From the NCBI GenBank assembly GCA_000333855.2, contig CM007320.1, positions 797,289 through 861,288 on the forward strand: a DNA stretch of 64,000 bases, written 5' to 3'. The DNA comes from Endotrypanum monterogeii. Taxonomy: Eukaryota; Euglenozoa; Kinetoplastea; Trypanosomatida; Trypanosomatidae. Shown here piece after piece: positions 41,897 to 52,244 of this stretch; the stretch's first letter is position 1, and each line of letters starts with the position of its first letter. The notes under the pieces are model-generated. The model had not been told where the DNA came from, made no database searches, and saw nothing but the letters and a program-made list of their open reading frames with translations. A program made the translations under genes and the position numbers.

Positions 41897-44104
41897 ATGC
41901 CAGTTTCACCGCTTATACGTCCTCTGTCCCCGCTGCAGACGCAATGTGCCCCTTCGCTGCCAGAGCCGTATTCCCTCGAAGGCGCTATTGTGCAACCCTT
42001 TTCGGTGGCGCTGTTGAAGAGCTCCACCGATGCACCCGATAATTACGCGTCTTTCTCTCCTGAGTGCCGCCAGGATGATCATATTGCGCCCTTATTGTCG
42101 CCCGGTACTGCAAAGAGGCCCATCGCTCCAAATCCTTCTCAATCACAGCCAACGCAGCTGCACCACACCCCGGCACCTATGTTTCACAGCATGGTGGGGG
42201 ATGCGCTGAGTTTGGAGATGCTGCAAGAGAGCTATACTACCCAACTACAGAAGGGTGATGCTTTGCACCCGGCAGTGGCCGGTTTTCAATCGGCACCAGC
42301 CGCATCCTCCGCCCCCTCTAGGCCGCGTCTCAGCAGCGATGCAGGCGCCATCGAAAAGCCTACTGCAAGTGATCTTGCTCACTTGGGACCTTTGAGGAGC
42401 GCGGGGCCCCCAAATTCCTTCTGTTCTTCCCACACCCATCCCTATGGCGGGGCGGAGGTGCTCAGCGGCGAGTGTGCCTCGAGAAAGTCAGCAGATGCGC
42501 CGTCGCCCACCGCAGGGTCGTCATCGCTTTTGGGCTTCGCGGCGATGACCTCACTAGCAGCCGCATGGCCGTCATATGGCGCCGCTCTCTTGCGTAAAAG
42601 CTCGCCTCGTAAGCAGGCGAATCAGTGGGATCGTCGCTCCGCTCATTTACCGGTGGTGAGAGAGCTGCACTGCCCTTCATCTCAGTCTTTCTCTACACGA
42701 CAAGGTTGCCGGAGAGGGGAGCCAGTCTCCCCGACATCGTCGCTCTCATCCAGCGACGGTTCCTCAAGAGCAACCGAGTGCGCTGAGGAAGACGCAAACG
42801 GGCATCCTGCCATCGTGTCATCAACCGCGTCGGCCCTGTGCGATCGCAGCGCTGCAACTCGGGACCGAGTCGGTTGCTTGAAAACGTTTTCCGTCACAGC
42901 ATCTCGTGTCTCGGAGGAGGACGGCGCAATTGTACACGCAACCTTCCCTCCCTCCGGCTCTGGGAAACCCTCGAAGAGACGGATGCTTTCTGCTCTCTCG
43001 AGCTCAGCACCTCCACTCCTCCAACCAGAAGTACCCCGGAGGGCACAGGGAGGCGTTTCCGTGACAGGGTCTTTATATAGCCTTCATGGTGGTTGCGGCA
43101 GAGGGAAGAGGGAGGGGGATGTGGTGGACGGGGTGGAGGGGAGTCCATGTTTTGACTCCTCCTATGTTTTTTCAAGGGAGAATTCGCGGACGATGCAGCC
43201 AGACACGATTGGTGGACGACCGCGTGAGCCAGCGCCAAAGAAAAAAGGGAAGACTGTCAAAGACGCGATACCAGCAAAATCAAAATCTCCTGCTGTTGCC
43301 AAGGCTACTGTGACCGGATTACCAGCCTCGTTTTTTGCCAAGTCTTGTTCGCCGCGACATGTCTATCCAGCGTTGGAGGAGTGTCGTCGCTTGCTGGAGG
43401 AGATTCGTGTCGTCAGCCCGTTGCTGCGGCGCTGCCTCACTCCACCACGACCACTGGCGAGTCCTTCAGCTAGCGGCGCCGGCAACAACACCGCATCCGT
43501 TTTCACGCCGACTTTGTTTCCACAGGGACGGGCCGTCGAAAATGCACAGACCGGAGGCCTGTCTCTCTCTGCAGGTACTACCGCCTTGACTCGTCCAACG
43601 TGGGTGACTCTCACCCCAAGACAAGAGGCACGTCGACTCTACCAATGGGACAGGACCACTGCCGCCGAGGATCTCTCCGATATGCATGGTTCGTCTCAAC
43701 AGTCAACCGGGCGTTTCGCCACGTCCGTGGCTCGGCAACTGAAGCGCCTCCAAACTGTCGGAACGCGCCTCTACGGCACGGCTCCTGATATGTCAGCCTC
43801 TCGGGCCGAGGTGTATCAACCCACTGAGAGGAGGTGCTCGTTGACTTCTTCAACACCCTTGACCCCCTCTTCACTTTACGTAGATCCCTATTTTGATCTA
43901 GACGAGTACAACCATCAGGGCGACTGCATCGATGACTCGCCATCTCTACAGCTTCCGCGGCGGTTGAAAGGGCCAAAGGGGATGCCGCGTCACTTCTTTG
44001 GGCTGGGGAGGTGGAGCCATCACCCACCTTTGCCACCGCCAACGCAGCCCTCGCCCATCCTCTCTCCTTGTATCAACCACACTCTCAGTGGCAGAAGTGG
44101 GTAA
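41897..44104 (+). CDS. Hypothetical protein, 735 aa
   Basis: I do not recognise the family. The open frame extends 39 bases upstream without an ATG, so the start is taken at 41897, the first ATG after the acceptor. The protein is Ser/Pro/Ala-rich and probably disordered for most of its length. Ordered-looking islands occur near residues 480-515 (CSPRHVYPALEECRRLLEEI) and 570-640 (TLTPRQEARRLYQWDRTTAA with a following basic helix ARQLKRLQTVGTRLYG). There is an acidic YVDPYFDLDEYN segment near 670. No signal peptide, membrane segment or catalytic motif is visible. Its G/C-rich third positions and uninterrupted length support a real gene. The spacer after its stop contains further coding-like sequence cut by repeat A2. 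Confidence 0.78.
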   Translation: MPVSPLIRPLSPLQTQCAPSLPEPYSLEGAIVQPFSVALLKSSTDAPDNYASFSPECRQDDHIAPLLSPGTAKRPIAPNPSQSQPTQLHHTPAPMFHSMVGDALSLEMLQESYTTQLQKGDALHPAVAGFQSAPAASSAPSRPRLSSDAGAIEKPTASDLAHLGPLRSAGPPNSFCSSHTHPYGGAEVLSGECASRKSADAPSPTAGSSSLLGFAAMTSLAAAWPSYGAALLRKSSPRKQANQWDRRSAHLPVVRELHCPSSQSFSTRQGCRRGEPVSPTSSLSSSDGSSRATECAEEDANGHPAIVSSTASALCDRSAATRDRVGCLKTFSVTASRVSEEDGAIVHATFPPSGSGKPSKRRMLSALSSSAPPLLQPEVPRRAQGGVSVTGSLYSLHGGCGRGKREGDVVDGVEGSPCFDSSYVFSRENSRTMQPDTIGGRPREPAPKKKGKTVKDAIPAKSKSPAVAKATVTGLPASFFAKSCSPRHVYPALEECRRLLEEIRVVSPLLRRCLTPPRPLASPSASGAGNNTASVFTPTLFPQGRAVENAQTGGLSLSAGTTALTRPTWVTLTPRQEARRLYQWDRTTAAEDLSDMHGSSQQSTGRFATSVARQLKRLQTVGTRLYGTAPDMSASRAEVYQPTERRCSLTSSTPLTPSSLYVDPYFDLDEYNHQGDCIDDSPSLQLPRRLKGPKGMPRHFFGLGRWSHHPPLPPPTQPSPILSPCINHTLSGRSG

Positions 44105-44216
44105 AGTCGGAGCGGCCATGACGAAGTTTTCCATAGTTTTTTTTTTTCCCTTGTGCGCCGTCGATGGGTAATTCCTTCCTCCTCGCCTCATATCACGGGT
44201 GCTTTTTTTCCGACAG

Positions 44217-44404
44217 CCCGGATACCGACCGAAATGGACCCTCTCTTACGATGACTTCGCCATGCTGTGGGTGCAGTTACACGGTGTAGTGACGGCACGG
44301 ACAATGAGGGACGAGGGCGTATACGGTGCTTCAAGATGCTCCCTTCTTAACCCTTCGAGTGCCGCTCTTCTTTTGCCAACTCAAAAAGACGCATGCTTAG
44401 ACGC
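44217..44404 (+). pseudogene. Coding-like remnant interrupted by repeat A2
   Basis: Directly after a good acceptor (AG 44215-44216), one frame reads like a protein (GYRPKWTLSYDDFAMLWVQL, then GVVTARTMRDEGVYGASRCS). About 69 percent of its first 35 third positions are G or C. It has no ATG before 44262 and runs into repeat A2, where it ends at a stop (44571-44573) with repeat-encoded residues. It may be the 5' part of a gene broken by the repeat, or an extension lost from the preceding gene. No family is recognised. Confidence 0.4.
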
Positions 44405-44774
44405 GGGCACAGTCGCCGCCCTCACTCGCCTCTCTCGCACCACAGACCAATATCCCAGGTGTTTCACCGCTGTCCTCATTGTCGTGCAGTGGTGCCACGC
44501 AGCTGACCGACTCGTCATGCACTCACCCGCTCCTCCTCGTCCTTCTGGGTGCGTACTGCGCTGCCAGCGATAGGCACGGGTGGGTCCATCGCATGCTGGC
44601 ACTTTCGCGCACCGCGCTCAGCTTTCTCCGACTCGGTGGCGGCGTTGATGGTGTGTGTCGTGTGGGGAGTTCGGGAGGGGGGAGGAGGGGGGGACGTCTG
44701 TGGGTGATGTCTGCTCGCAAGTGCCGCCACGGGTGAGGTACGACAGGACATGCTCGTCGCAGCAGGCGCATTTC
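44405..44774. repeat. Dispersed repeat A, copy A2 (partial)
   Basis: About 370 bp almost identical to 7650-8022, with only a few substitutions and a change in a G-run. It lacks the remaining 460 bp of A1. It sits 300 bp after the stop of the 735-aa gene, between two coding-like stretches. No flanking target-site duplication was evident by eye. Confidence 0.75.
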
Positions 44775-44786
44775 ATTTTTTTCTGG

Positions 44787-44937
44787 GATGTGGACCTTCT
44801 TGGCGCTCGGGGTTATGTGGGGATTCGTGGAGCCACTGAAGCACTTCGCAGTGTTTTACAGCATGCGTACAAGTGCGGTCACGAGTTCATATTTTGCCAC
44901 AAGGCTCCTCCTCATTACTGCCGATTCTCAAATAAAA
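44787..44937 (+). pseudogene. Coding-like stretch downstream of repeat A2
   Basis: Immediately after A2 a frame reads DVDLLGARGYVGIRGATEAL, then VLQHAYKCGHEFIFCHK and PPHYCRFSNKKK, with Cys/His spacing that could bind a metal. An overlapping frame from ATG 44788 is also open (MWTFLALGVMWGFVEPLKHF). Both cannot be real, and neither has a proper leader. They run into a poly(A) run at 44936. This may be the far side of the gene represented at 44217-44404. Confidence 0.3.
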
Positions 44938-45010
44938 AAAAAGTATTGTTTTTCAACATTATTATCCGTGGGGAACATGTGGCAGCTATCGGAGTTTTTC
45001 TTCTTAGGGA

Positions 45011-45057
45011 GGAGAGAGAGAGAGAGNNNNNNNNNNAGAGAGAGAGAGGAGAGAGGG
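45011..45057. repeat. (GA)n microsatellite with an assembly gap
   Basis: GA units run up to 10 Ns (45027-45036) and continue after them, followed by a G-run. The gap is a failure to resolve the repeat length, so the local distance is uncertain. Confidence 0.9.
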
Positions 45058-46477
45058 GGGGGGAGGGTATCAGAGCTTGATATCACGTCGAGGTTGTCCA
45101 GCACAGTGAAGGGGCAGTATTCTCTCAAAGTGGAAAAAAAAAACGATTTGTGCATACTTTTTGAAAATTACCAGTAATCGTTGAGAGTGTTGCGCATTTT
45201 CTCTGCCTTTCTGGAGTCCCCTCCTCGCTGCTCGGGGAACCCCAATACTACAACCACGTTTCATGGTGTGGATCAACATGTGCGGGGATGCTCCAAAGAG
45301 GGGGGGGGGGAGGGAGGGGCACCCAACGGATGCCGCGTGAAGGCACCAGTTTGATGTGTTTCACTGCTACCCGCCTCTCTCACTGCTTTTGTAAAATATT
45401 ATCCAGCATGGGCTTCTCTGTGCGTTAGATGCTGGTTCCGTGTCGTTGAAGCGGTGGCACGTTATCTTCACTCACCCTGCATTCTCGTTGCTTGCATACA
45501 CAGCCAATTGCTTTTCTCGTGGGCCTTGCATCAATAAGTGATGCGTATATATATATATATATATAAGGGTGTGTTGCATTGCATCTTCCGTTAATTTTAG
45601 TTTTTCTTTGCTATCAACTAGAGAAGCATAACTCCGCCCGCCAGTGGGTTGTGCGGGAAAAAAAGTGAGAGAGGTTTGGCTGTGCCTACTTGGAGGGTGG
45701 TGGGTGTGTTTTTGTAGGTAAATGTATCCGTGAGGTGAGGTGAGAGAGAGAGAGGGTGGGGGTCGCAGCGTGTATTCGCGTAGGACATCGCATTATCCCT
45801 TCAACACACACCTTCGTGTCGGTGTTCGGACAACAAAAAAGGGGCGGGAAATATTCCTGCCGCGTGCTGTTGGTGAAACACTGCGTTTTCATTCTTCCCT
45901 TTCCTCGCTCATGCTGTTGTCTTACACCTTCGATAAGTAGGCGTAGTGTAAGCGCAGATACCGGATCGCTGCCTCTCTGCATTTTCTCATGTTTCCTCTT
46001 CTGCTACTGCGACCTGGACAAGGCTCCTGAAGAACCTGTGACACACACTCATACAAGAACACCAGCGATGCTGTGCTGCGTTACCTCCTCACTGTTTAGT
46101 TGCGTCCCTCTCGTTTCCTCTCCTCCAATAGCCCCCAAAAGAAAAAAAAAGCAGTTCAGTCATACGGGGCCGTTTTTTTTTTCGCCTCCATATCACCCTT
46201 ATACTCTCAAACAGGTATCTCCCCCTCACCGTGTTAACAGGAAGGCGTTGGTGTCGCGTTTTTTTTTTTTTTGCCGGTGCGCGTGGGTACAGATACACAG
46301 ACGCCCCTCGTGTGCGTGCGATTAGACAGACGTGTGTAACGGCAAGGCGCAGGTTGCTGCCGTCGACCTCTCTCGCCGGTAGTACGTGGTATATATACAT
46401 CTATATACATCTCTCTCTCTCTCTCTATATATATATGTATATATGTATATATGTATGTATTTGATTGGGGGCCCATC

Positions 46478-49400
46478 ATGAGCGAATTCCTCCGTCAAAA
46501 GGTGTCGCAGCAGCGCCCTCCGTCACACTTTCCGTTGCAGTTGCCATGTCAGCATGAAGGGTCAAAGGAGCCCGTCGACCAAGGGGTGCAGCGCCATCCT
46601 GTGGCTAAGCTTCAGCTCGATTCCTTTTCCTTGGGACACTCCATCGGCTCTACCGTCGCCAATGTTCAAGCCAAGAGATGCGAGGAGGGTAAAAATAAGA
46701 GGTGTACGCTCAAGAGCGGAGGAGATGGTAGGGAAATGTCCTCTGCCATCTTTGAAGGACACAGCGACGATGACAGGGTTGCCGATGAGAAAATCAGTAG
46801 CATGTTCGAGAGGAGTACGCGGGGGGAGGTTGACTCCAGCGTAGAGGCAACGCCTCACTGGGATGAAGTACACACAGGACACGGGCTGTCATGTAGACGA
46901 GACGAGACGGAGGAAAACCAGATTGTAGAGGAAGTGATGTTAGCGAGACCGCACCCCTCCTCTGAATCGCGTCGAAGAAGAGGGATTGATAATATTAGCC
47001 GCAACCTGTATAAGGGTGATACTAGCGGGAGTTGCGGCAGTAGAGGTGACGTGTCGACGCTAGACGGAGACGACAGAGACACTCTCGGCCACCGGGACGT
47101 CATCCGTGCGACGAGTGAGCATGTGGGCAGTGACGGGGAGGACGAACGGTGCATTTCCATGGGTACTCCCCGCACCAGGACCCGTGAAGAGGATCCCTGT
47201 AGCTGCTCTGCCGCCGCGGTTCAGAACTTCCACTATGCCACCCAAAAGGATCTCCTGGTACGCACAAGTCGAAGGCTCATGTACACCATCTCTGACATGG
47301 TGTTATCACCCACAGTAAGCTACGACGGCTTCGAGGACGTGGAGTCAGCAATGGGACTACCAACCGCAGGAACGAAATCAGATGGCGGGTGCGATGACTA
47401 TGGCACCGCAGTTCCATCGCCTACGCAAAAGAATGTAGGAGGCGCCGCTGGAAGTCTTGGTGCGCTGCAACCCCCTCGTGCCACCGCATCCTTCATGAAT
47501 GCACCGTTGACTCTGGCGCCCTTGGACGGCATGCTGCTTCCCTGTAGCAGTGCTTCGCTAGCATCACCAGCTCCGTGGGTTGACACCTCATTGTCCCCCG
47601 CATGCACTGCGTATTCACATGCGGATCCTCGTGATACTCTCGTCCCCGAGGAGTGCCAGGACACTGTCATCTCGCAGGAGGCGCACCGCCGCACACCGCC
47701 GCTGCCGCCGATGTCTCTCTCTTCTTCACCTCTGATAGAACGTGTCGCTCTTGATACGAGCGTGGTTTTGCCCGAGACGGCGGAGACACTTCGCCGAAAT
47801 GGTGAGGGTGCCGGCGGCACTGCTGCGGCAGCCTACGGTGATGACCTTGCAGGCAATCGGACCGCAGCGTTATTCCTCGTCAGGAGTCAAAGGGAATACT
47901 TGCAGGTCGGCGACGAGAATTCGATGGGAAGTCGACGCACACGCTCACCCGCTTTCTTCCTTGCCCACCAGATGGCAACTCTCGACGACGCAGAGTCGGA
48001 CTGGGCGAGAGGCGCTCTAACTGAGGACTGCCCCGTGCATCCACGGCACTCGCAGGTGGGGGCTCGCGATACAGGTAGCTCTGAGGCGAGTCACGGCGGC
48101 GGCGCCATGAGCAACAAGGCTACAGCCGTGGCACCGGCGGCGCCGATGTCTTCCTCCACTGAGCCACCGTCATTAGAGAACCGATGCGCTGACAATTGTG
48201 TGTATACCGAGGCTCCGAAAAGGCACTGCATTCGTGCACCTCTCTTGACTGCGACTAGGGGTCCGCTAGCGTCACCAACTGTCGTCGAGCAACTGTGCGA
48301 TGGCGTCGAAGGCGCAGATCCGCACCGCACTTCATGTGTCGCCAGAACCGCGCCGCTTTCTTTTGGCGACGCACTGCCCACAGCTGTGGAGACGAACATG
48401 CTTTCATCACAGAGCACGTCCCTGTCTCCGACGCAAGGAGAGGCTTTTGTGCCGCATCACCACAACTTGATGATACCGATCAATGAAGTAGGCTCCGGTT
48501 GCCGTGTCAGAGGCAAGTCGAGGGGTTCGAGACAGTTTACCGGCATATCCGTACCGTTGATCTCAGAATCCTCAGTACTGCAAGGGGTGTCGAGTGCTCC
48601 TCTGGTGGGACATGATTCGGCATCGGTGACTGCAGTTTCCGTTCGCTCACTCGCTGAACCGTCGGTAGCACAGTCACGCACGTCGTCCGCCTCGTTCCGC
48701 AAGAAGCCGCCGCCTCGGATGCTGTGCCCGCCCACCCCGTCACCGTCACCCCTGCGCGCTGCTGCGATGGATGTCAGCAATACTGCAGTACCAAACATCG
48801 ATGAGACTCGTGAGGCCGATGCATGTCTTCTAAAGCAGAGCCTCTTGTCAGGGACCACCCCAGGCGCTGCGTCGGAGTCACAGCCACCGGTGAGCAACAC
48901 CAACGCGCCGATGGAACTATTTCCTCAGAAACTCTCCCAGATGAATGTCACTGGAGAGACCGCAGATACAGCACCACCCCAGGCGGCAACTGCCACTGCT
49001 GGCTTATCGACTTGTCCGCCAGACCAAGCCTCCTTGCAGTTCCCTTCGTCTGCTCCGATGGTGCCGGAAGGCGCTTCTGAGCCAGTGGCAGGGCTGCTCA
49101 CTGCCACGGCGGAGACTCCTGACGTAGATGGTGGTGCTGGGATGGCCAACACCGGCTTCTTCCCATCTTTTCATGCAAGATCTCTAGAAGCGAAGGACGA
49201 TGTAGGAACAGGGCGGCCAGGGGAGACGACGAATGAGGGGGGAGCCGTGACCGCGTCGCAGGCGGCGACGAACACTTCGACCTTCATGGGTGATGCCGAT
49301 GGGCGGCCCCAGGTGTCATCGCAGTGCGAAAGCGACGGGTCCACGGAGTCGCAGCTTCACTATAGCGACCATAGCTTGATTTCTCCACTGTGCCACACGG

Positions 49401-50782
49401 CTAGCGTTCCCCAGCACGTCAGTGCTCACAATAGCTCGCCGGCTCGGTTTTTGTGCGCAACCTCCTTTCCACATGACAGAATGAGCGCAGAGCAGGGATC
49501 GCCTTCGCTTTTGCCGTGTGATTACCGCGGCGACACCTTTACACCACACCACGTCGGTACCTCAGCTCTCGACAGCATTCGCGCCGAGATCACGGTCTTA
49601 CCATCATCATCTTCATCGCCGTCACCGATACGCCCATCCACTAGTAGTGCAAGTGACAGCAAGCTGCCGCACTACGAGTTCCACTCGCCCCACACACTCG
49701 GGGATAGCGGGGATTCTGGCGTATGTCATGGTGACTACTCCAATGAAAGCGACCAAGACAACGAGGCGCACCTCCGTTACGACGAACGGACTTTTTCTCA
49801 TGTGGAGTCCGAGGCAACTTTTGCTGTCGACTCCACCCGACAGTCTTCGATGCGGGGTGACTTGTGTGACGGCGGTGGGGCTGTGGTGGGTCAGGTTTCT
49901 GTCGAGGGGGCTCTGAGCGGGGCAGCGGGTAAAGGTGCGGTGCTGCGCCTCGATCTTTCTTCGCCCGCAAAGGGTGCGATGGAAACGAAAGCGCAGGCGC
50001 AGGCCTGGGAGCAAGAGGTCGTAGAGCTGCGTGCACTGGTGAAGCAGCTGCGATTAGATTTGGCGGCGGCCCAGGCGGCAGGCGGACGGGTCGCTGACAT
50101 AACCCGAGTAGATATAGAGGTTCAAACATGTGCCTGCACGGATCTTGTCGATGGCATCGATGCTACGATGTTGATGTCGCCATCGTCGAGTCCACTCGAC
50201 GCGTTGCGGGTGACGACGTGCAGCGATCGGGAAGGGGAGATCCTTACAGAGGGCTCAGTTTGGAGACGTCGCCATGACAGTCTTGCACGGGATATGACAA
50301 TTCTCAAGAGTAGTATGGCCGAGCAGCTCGCGGTGCTGGATCGGCTGGGCATGCGGCCTCCTTTTTCGGAGGAGTTGGTGTCTGCTGCCGAAAGGCGGCT
50401 ACGGCGCGTCAAGATTGCTCACGGGCCAGGCACTGCCGTCAAAGCCTATCGGCCACACGCAACGTCCCCCGATCTTTCCCAAGCCCCAGCACAGAAAACG
50501 GACATCGACAACAACAACTCAATTCGCTGCCTCGTAGGTAGCGCTTCCGCTACTGTGACGGCAAAGAGGTTGGATGAACGTGACGGCAACACCATCGCTG
50601 CTCTTCTGAGGCGGCGCAAGCAGAATGCCAACCACAGGCAACCAGGAGGTATGGGGGCGACGGTGATGAACACGACTGTATTGGTAACTGCGCCGGGCAC
50701 GTTATTGCAAACGGGAAATTTTAACTGCTGTCAACACCCACTTTCTCCGGTGAACGGCAAAGAGAACCGTCCTATGGTTTAG
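46478..50782 (+). CDS. Hypothetical protein, 1434 aa, coiled coil and C-terminal KEN motif
   Basis: I do not recognise the family. Most of the sequence is Ser/Thr/Ala/Pro-rich and probably disordered. A coiled coil is likely at about 1168-1205 (AWEQEVVELRALVKQLRLDL). It is followed by VADITRVDIEVQTCACTDLV and a second helical region near 1265-1315 (DSLARDMTILKSSMAEQLAV, then a basic RRLRRVKIAH). The C-terminus ends in NGKENRPMV, containing a KEN box, a degradation signal read by the anaphase-promoting complex in other eukaryotes. There is no membrane segment or enzyme motif. An in-frame ATG at 46451 lies within a TA-repeat leader and would add MYVFDWGPI; 46478 is preferred but uncertain, since other ATGs occur in that leader. 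It may be a cell-cycle or cytoskeletal scaffold, by inference only. Confidence 0.8.
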   Translation: MSEFLRQKVSQQRPPSHFPLQLPCQHEGSKEPVDQGVQRHPVAKLQLDSFSLGHSIGSTVANVQAKRCEEGKNKRCTLKSGGDGREMSSAIFEGHSDDDRVADEKISSMFERSTRGEVDSSVEATPHWDEVHTGHGLSCRRDETEENQIVEEVMLARPHPSSESRRRRGIDNISRNLYKGDTSGSCGSRGDVSTLDGDDRDTLGHRDVIRATSEHVGSDGEDERCISMGTPRTRTREEDPCSCSAAAVQNFHYATQKDLLVRTSRRLMYTISDMVLSPTVSYDGFEDVESAMGLPTAGTKSDGGCDDYGTAVPSPTQKNVGGAAGSLGALQPPRATASFMNAPLTLAPLDGMLLPCSSASLASPAPWVDTSLSPACTAYSHADPRDTLVPEECQDTVISQEAHRRTPPLPPMSLSSSPLIERVALDTSVVLPETAETLRRNGEGAGGTAAAAYGDDLAGNRTAALFLVRSQREYLQVGDENSMGSRRTRSPAFFLAHQMATLDDAESDWARGALTEDCPVHPRHSQVGARDTGSSEASHGGGAMSNKATAVAPAAPMSSSTEPPSLENRCADNCVYTEAPKRHCIRAPLLTATRGPLASPTVVEQLCDGVEGADPHRTSCVARTAPLSFGDALPTAVETNMLSSQSTSLSPTQGEAFVPHHHNLMIPINEVGSGCRVRGKSRGSRQFTGISVPLISESSVLQGVSSAPLVGHDSASVTAVSVRSLAEPSVAQSRTSSASFRKKPPPRMLCPPTPSPSPLRAAAMDVSNTAVPNIDETREADACLLKQSLLSGTTPGAASESQPPVSNTNAPMELFPQKLSQMNVTGETADTAPPQAATATAGLSTCPPDQASLQFPSSAPMVPEGASEPVAGLLTATAETPDVDGGAGMANTGFFPSFHARSLEAKDDVGTGRPGETTNEGGAVTASQAATNTSTFMGDADGRPQVSSQCESDGSTESQLHYSDHSLISPLCHTASVPQHVSAHNSSPARFLCATSFPHDRMSAEQGSPSLLPCDYRGDTFTPHHVGTSALDSIRAEITVLPSSSSSPSPIRPSTSSASDSKLPHYEFHSPHTLGDSGDSGVCHGDYSNESDQDNEAHLRYDERTFSHVESEATFAVDSTRQSSMRGDLCDGGGAVVGQVSVEGALSGAAGKGAVLRLDLSSPAKGAMETKAQAQAWEQEVVELRALVKQLRLDLAAAQAAGGRVADITRVDIEVQTCACTDLVDGIDATMLMSPSSSPLDALRVTTCSDREGEILTEGSVWRRRHDSLARDMTILKSSMAEQLAVLDRLGMRPPFSEELVSAAERRLRRVKIAHGPGTAVKAYRPHATSPDLSQAPAQKTDIDNNNSIRCLVGSASATVTAKRLDERDGNTIAALLRRRKQNANHRQPGGMGATVMNTTVLVTAPGTLLQTGNFNCCQHPLSPVNGKENRPMV

Positions 50783-50904
50783 GGGTGGAGGGTACACATT
50801 ATTAAATGCGCTGCTCCCCCTTTTCCCTTCCGTTGAGGTCGCTTCTGTTCTTGTCAGTATTCCTTGCCCCTTTCCCCATTGTGCAGACGTGCCTCGTATG
50901 CCTT

Positions 50905-51153
50905 ATGCCGCTGTCTGGACTTGTTGTAGCTTACTTGATTGCAATCGTTATTCTTGTCGGCTTCACTCTCACTAGATTCTTCCTGCGGGTGAGGAAAGCG
51001 CGTAGGTGCTTGAGCAGACAGACACCACTTCAATGTGTAGATTCATGCTCACGTCAACTGCTGTCCGACACACGCGCTCTCGTGCTCGCTTCCTCCTCTT
51101 CGCCGCACCCCCCCCCTGCCCACACACATCTATTAGATACTGAGATGAATTGA
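50905..51153 (+). CDS. Possible small membrane protein, 82 aa
   Basis: A C/T-rich tract ends in AG 50885-50886. The second ATG after it (50905) opens an 82-codon frame with a clear hydrophobic segment (LVVAYLIAIVILVGFTL) followed by a basic stretch (RFFLRVRKARR). The first ATG (50898) is in another frame and stops after 25 codons, which counts against this start. Third positions are only about half G/C. No family is recognised; it may simply be part of the long 3' UTR of the gene before it. Confidence 0.28.
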   Translation: MPLSGLVVAYLIAIVILVGFTLTRFFLRVRKARRCLSRQTPLQCVDSCSRQLLSDTRALVLASSSSPHPPPAHTHLLDTEMN

Positions 51154-52184
51154 CTTTGGAATTTTGTGTTTTACTTTTTTATTTAGATATCGTCGTTCGT
51201 AAAGTGTGTATGTGCGCTTGATAGATCTTTAACTGGTCCCGTTTTCTTCTCACGTTATTTGTTTTCTATTGCTTCTTCTATGGGTCGGGTCACCACTCCT
51301 CTCCTTGCTTTCCTACCCTTTCGCCGTTGCGCGCCTTCTCGTCTCGCTGTTTCGCCCAGTCTCGCCATTTTTTTTTTCCTTCGTGGCGTCTTTGAACACA
51401 TCTCTTTGTGTGTTGCTCAATATGAATGTTCACACAGCCGCCACTATCGTCCTGTTACCTTGACCCTTTCTCTCCTTTTTATTCAACATTTCAGCCTGGT
51501 GGGTCTTCGCTAGATGACTAGCTCCTATATCGCCACCCCGCACTCGTATCAGGGATTTTTTTTGTTTGTTTTCGTGTGTGCAGGACGAACAGTTTAGCAG
51601 GCGACAAGAGATCACTGAGCAAAATATCGTAGCGATATGATCCCTCCCTCTGGGGCATTGCAGCGGCTTTATTTGGGTGAGGAGGAGCGCGGAGAAGAAA
51701 AAATCTCGAATAGGACCAAACACATCCGCGAAACGCTTCTGTCTCTCTCTCTCTCTCTTTCTCGTGCTCTGATGCAATCTTGGCACACACACACACACAC
51801 ACACACTCACACACACGTTCATGCAGTGATTCCTCCACAACGGTTACTAGTTGTTGTTGATAATGAATCACTCGCCCTCTCTCAACTTGAGGAGCAGCAC
51901 GCCCGGGAGGTGGTGTTCTCTTCTCTCCCGTTCCTCGACCATCGCTCATCTCATGCGGTTGGAGTTGATTTCTTTAGCCTCCCCTTTTTTTCTTTACTTG
52001 TCCCTCTTCCTTTTTTCATTCCCCCTTCCTCCTCTTCTCTCTCAATTCCCCACTACACGGCGTACGTCACTGTCGCACTTCTCTCCGTCCCATGCGAATG
52101 CACACGAGCTGACAGTTTGTGTAGCTCATACACGCCACACAGTACGTGCTCACGCAACCACCGCAACAAAGTACAACCGGGGTG

Positions 52185-52244
52185 TCGTCCCTTTCCATTA
52201 TTATTGTTCCTCGATTTCTCTCTTTCTATCCTTTTCTTTTTCAG
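52185..52244 (+). promoter_or_regulatory. Predicted trans-splice acceptor of the helicase gene
   Basis: Sixty bases that are almost all C and T end at AG 52243-52244, only 9 bases before the helicase ATG. This is the clearest acceptor in the window and fixes the start at 52254. Confidence 0.7.

Larger units (their letters stand above)
44105..46477. other. Intergenic region between the 735-aa and 1434-aa genes
   Basis: About 2.4 kb. It contains a T-rich acceptor-like tract ending in AG 44215-44216, a coding-like remnant (44217-44404), repeat A2 (44405-44774), a second coding-like stretch (44787-44937) and a GA microsatellite with a 10-base gap (45027-45036). A (TA)n follows at 45546-45566. 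The leader of the next gene has a T-run, AG 46291-46292 and a (CT)n(TA)n tract. Confidence 0.55.

Noticed and set aside
44104..44216. A possible cis-intron joining the 735-aa gene (GTAAAG at its stop) to the coding-like sequence at 44217
   Set aside because: Joining at that donor and AG 44215-44216 puts the downstream sequence in a frame that stops after about 24 codons, not in the gene-like frame. Cis-introns are also very rare in this group.
45027..45036. Protein frames across the GA repeat and gap
   Set aside because: They encode only Arg/Glu repeats and Ns and have no start context.
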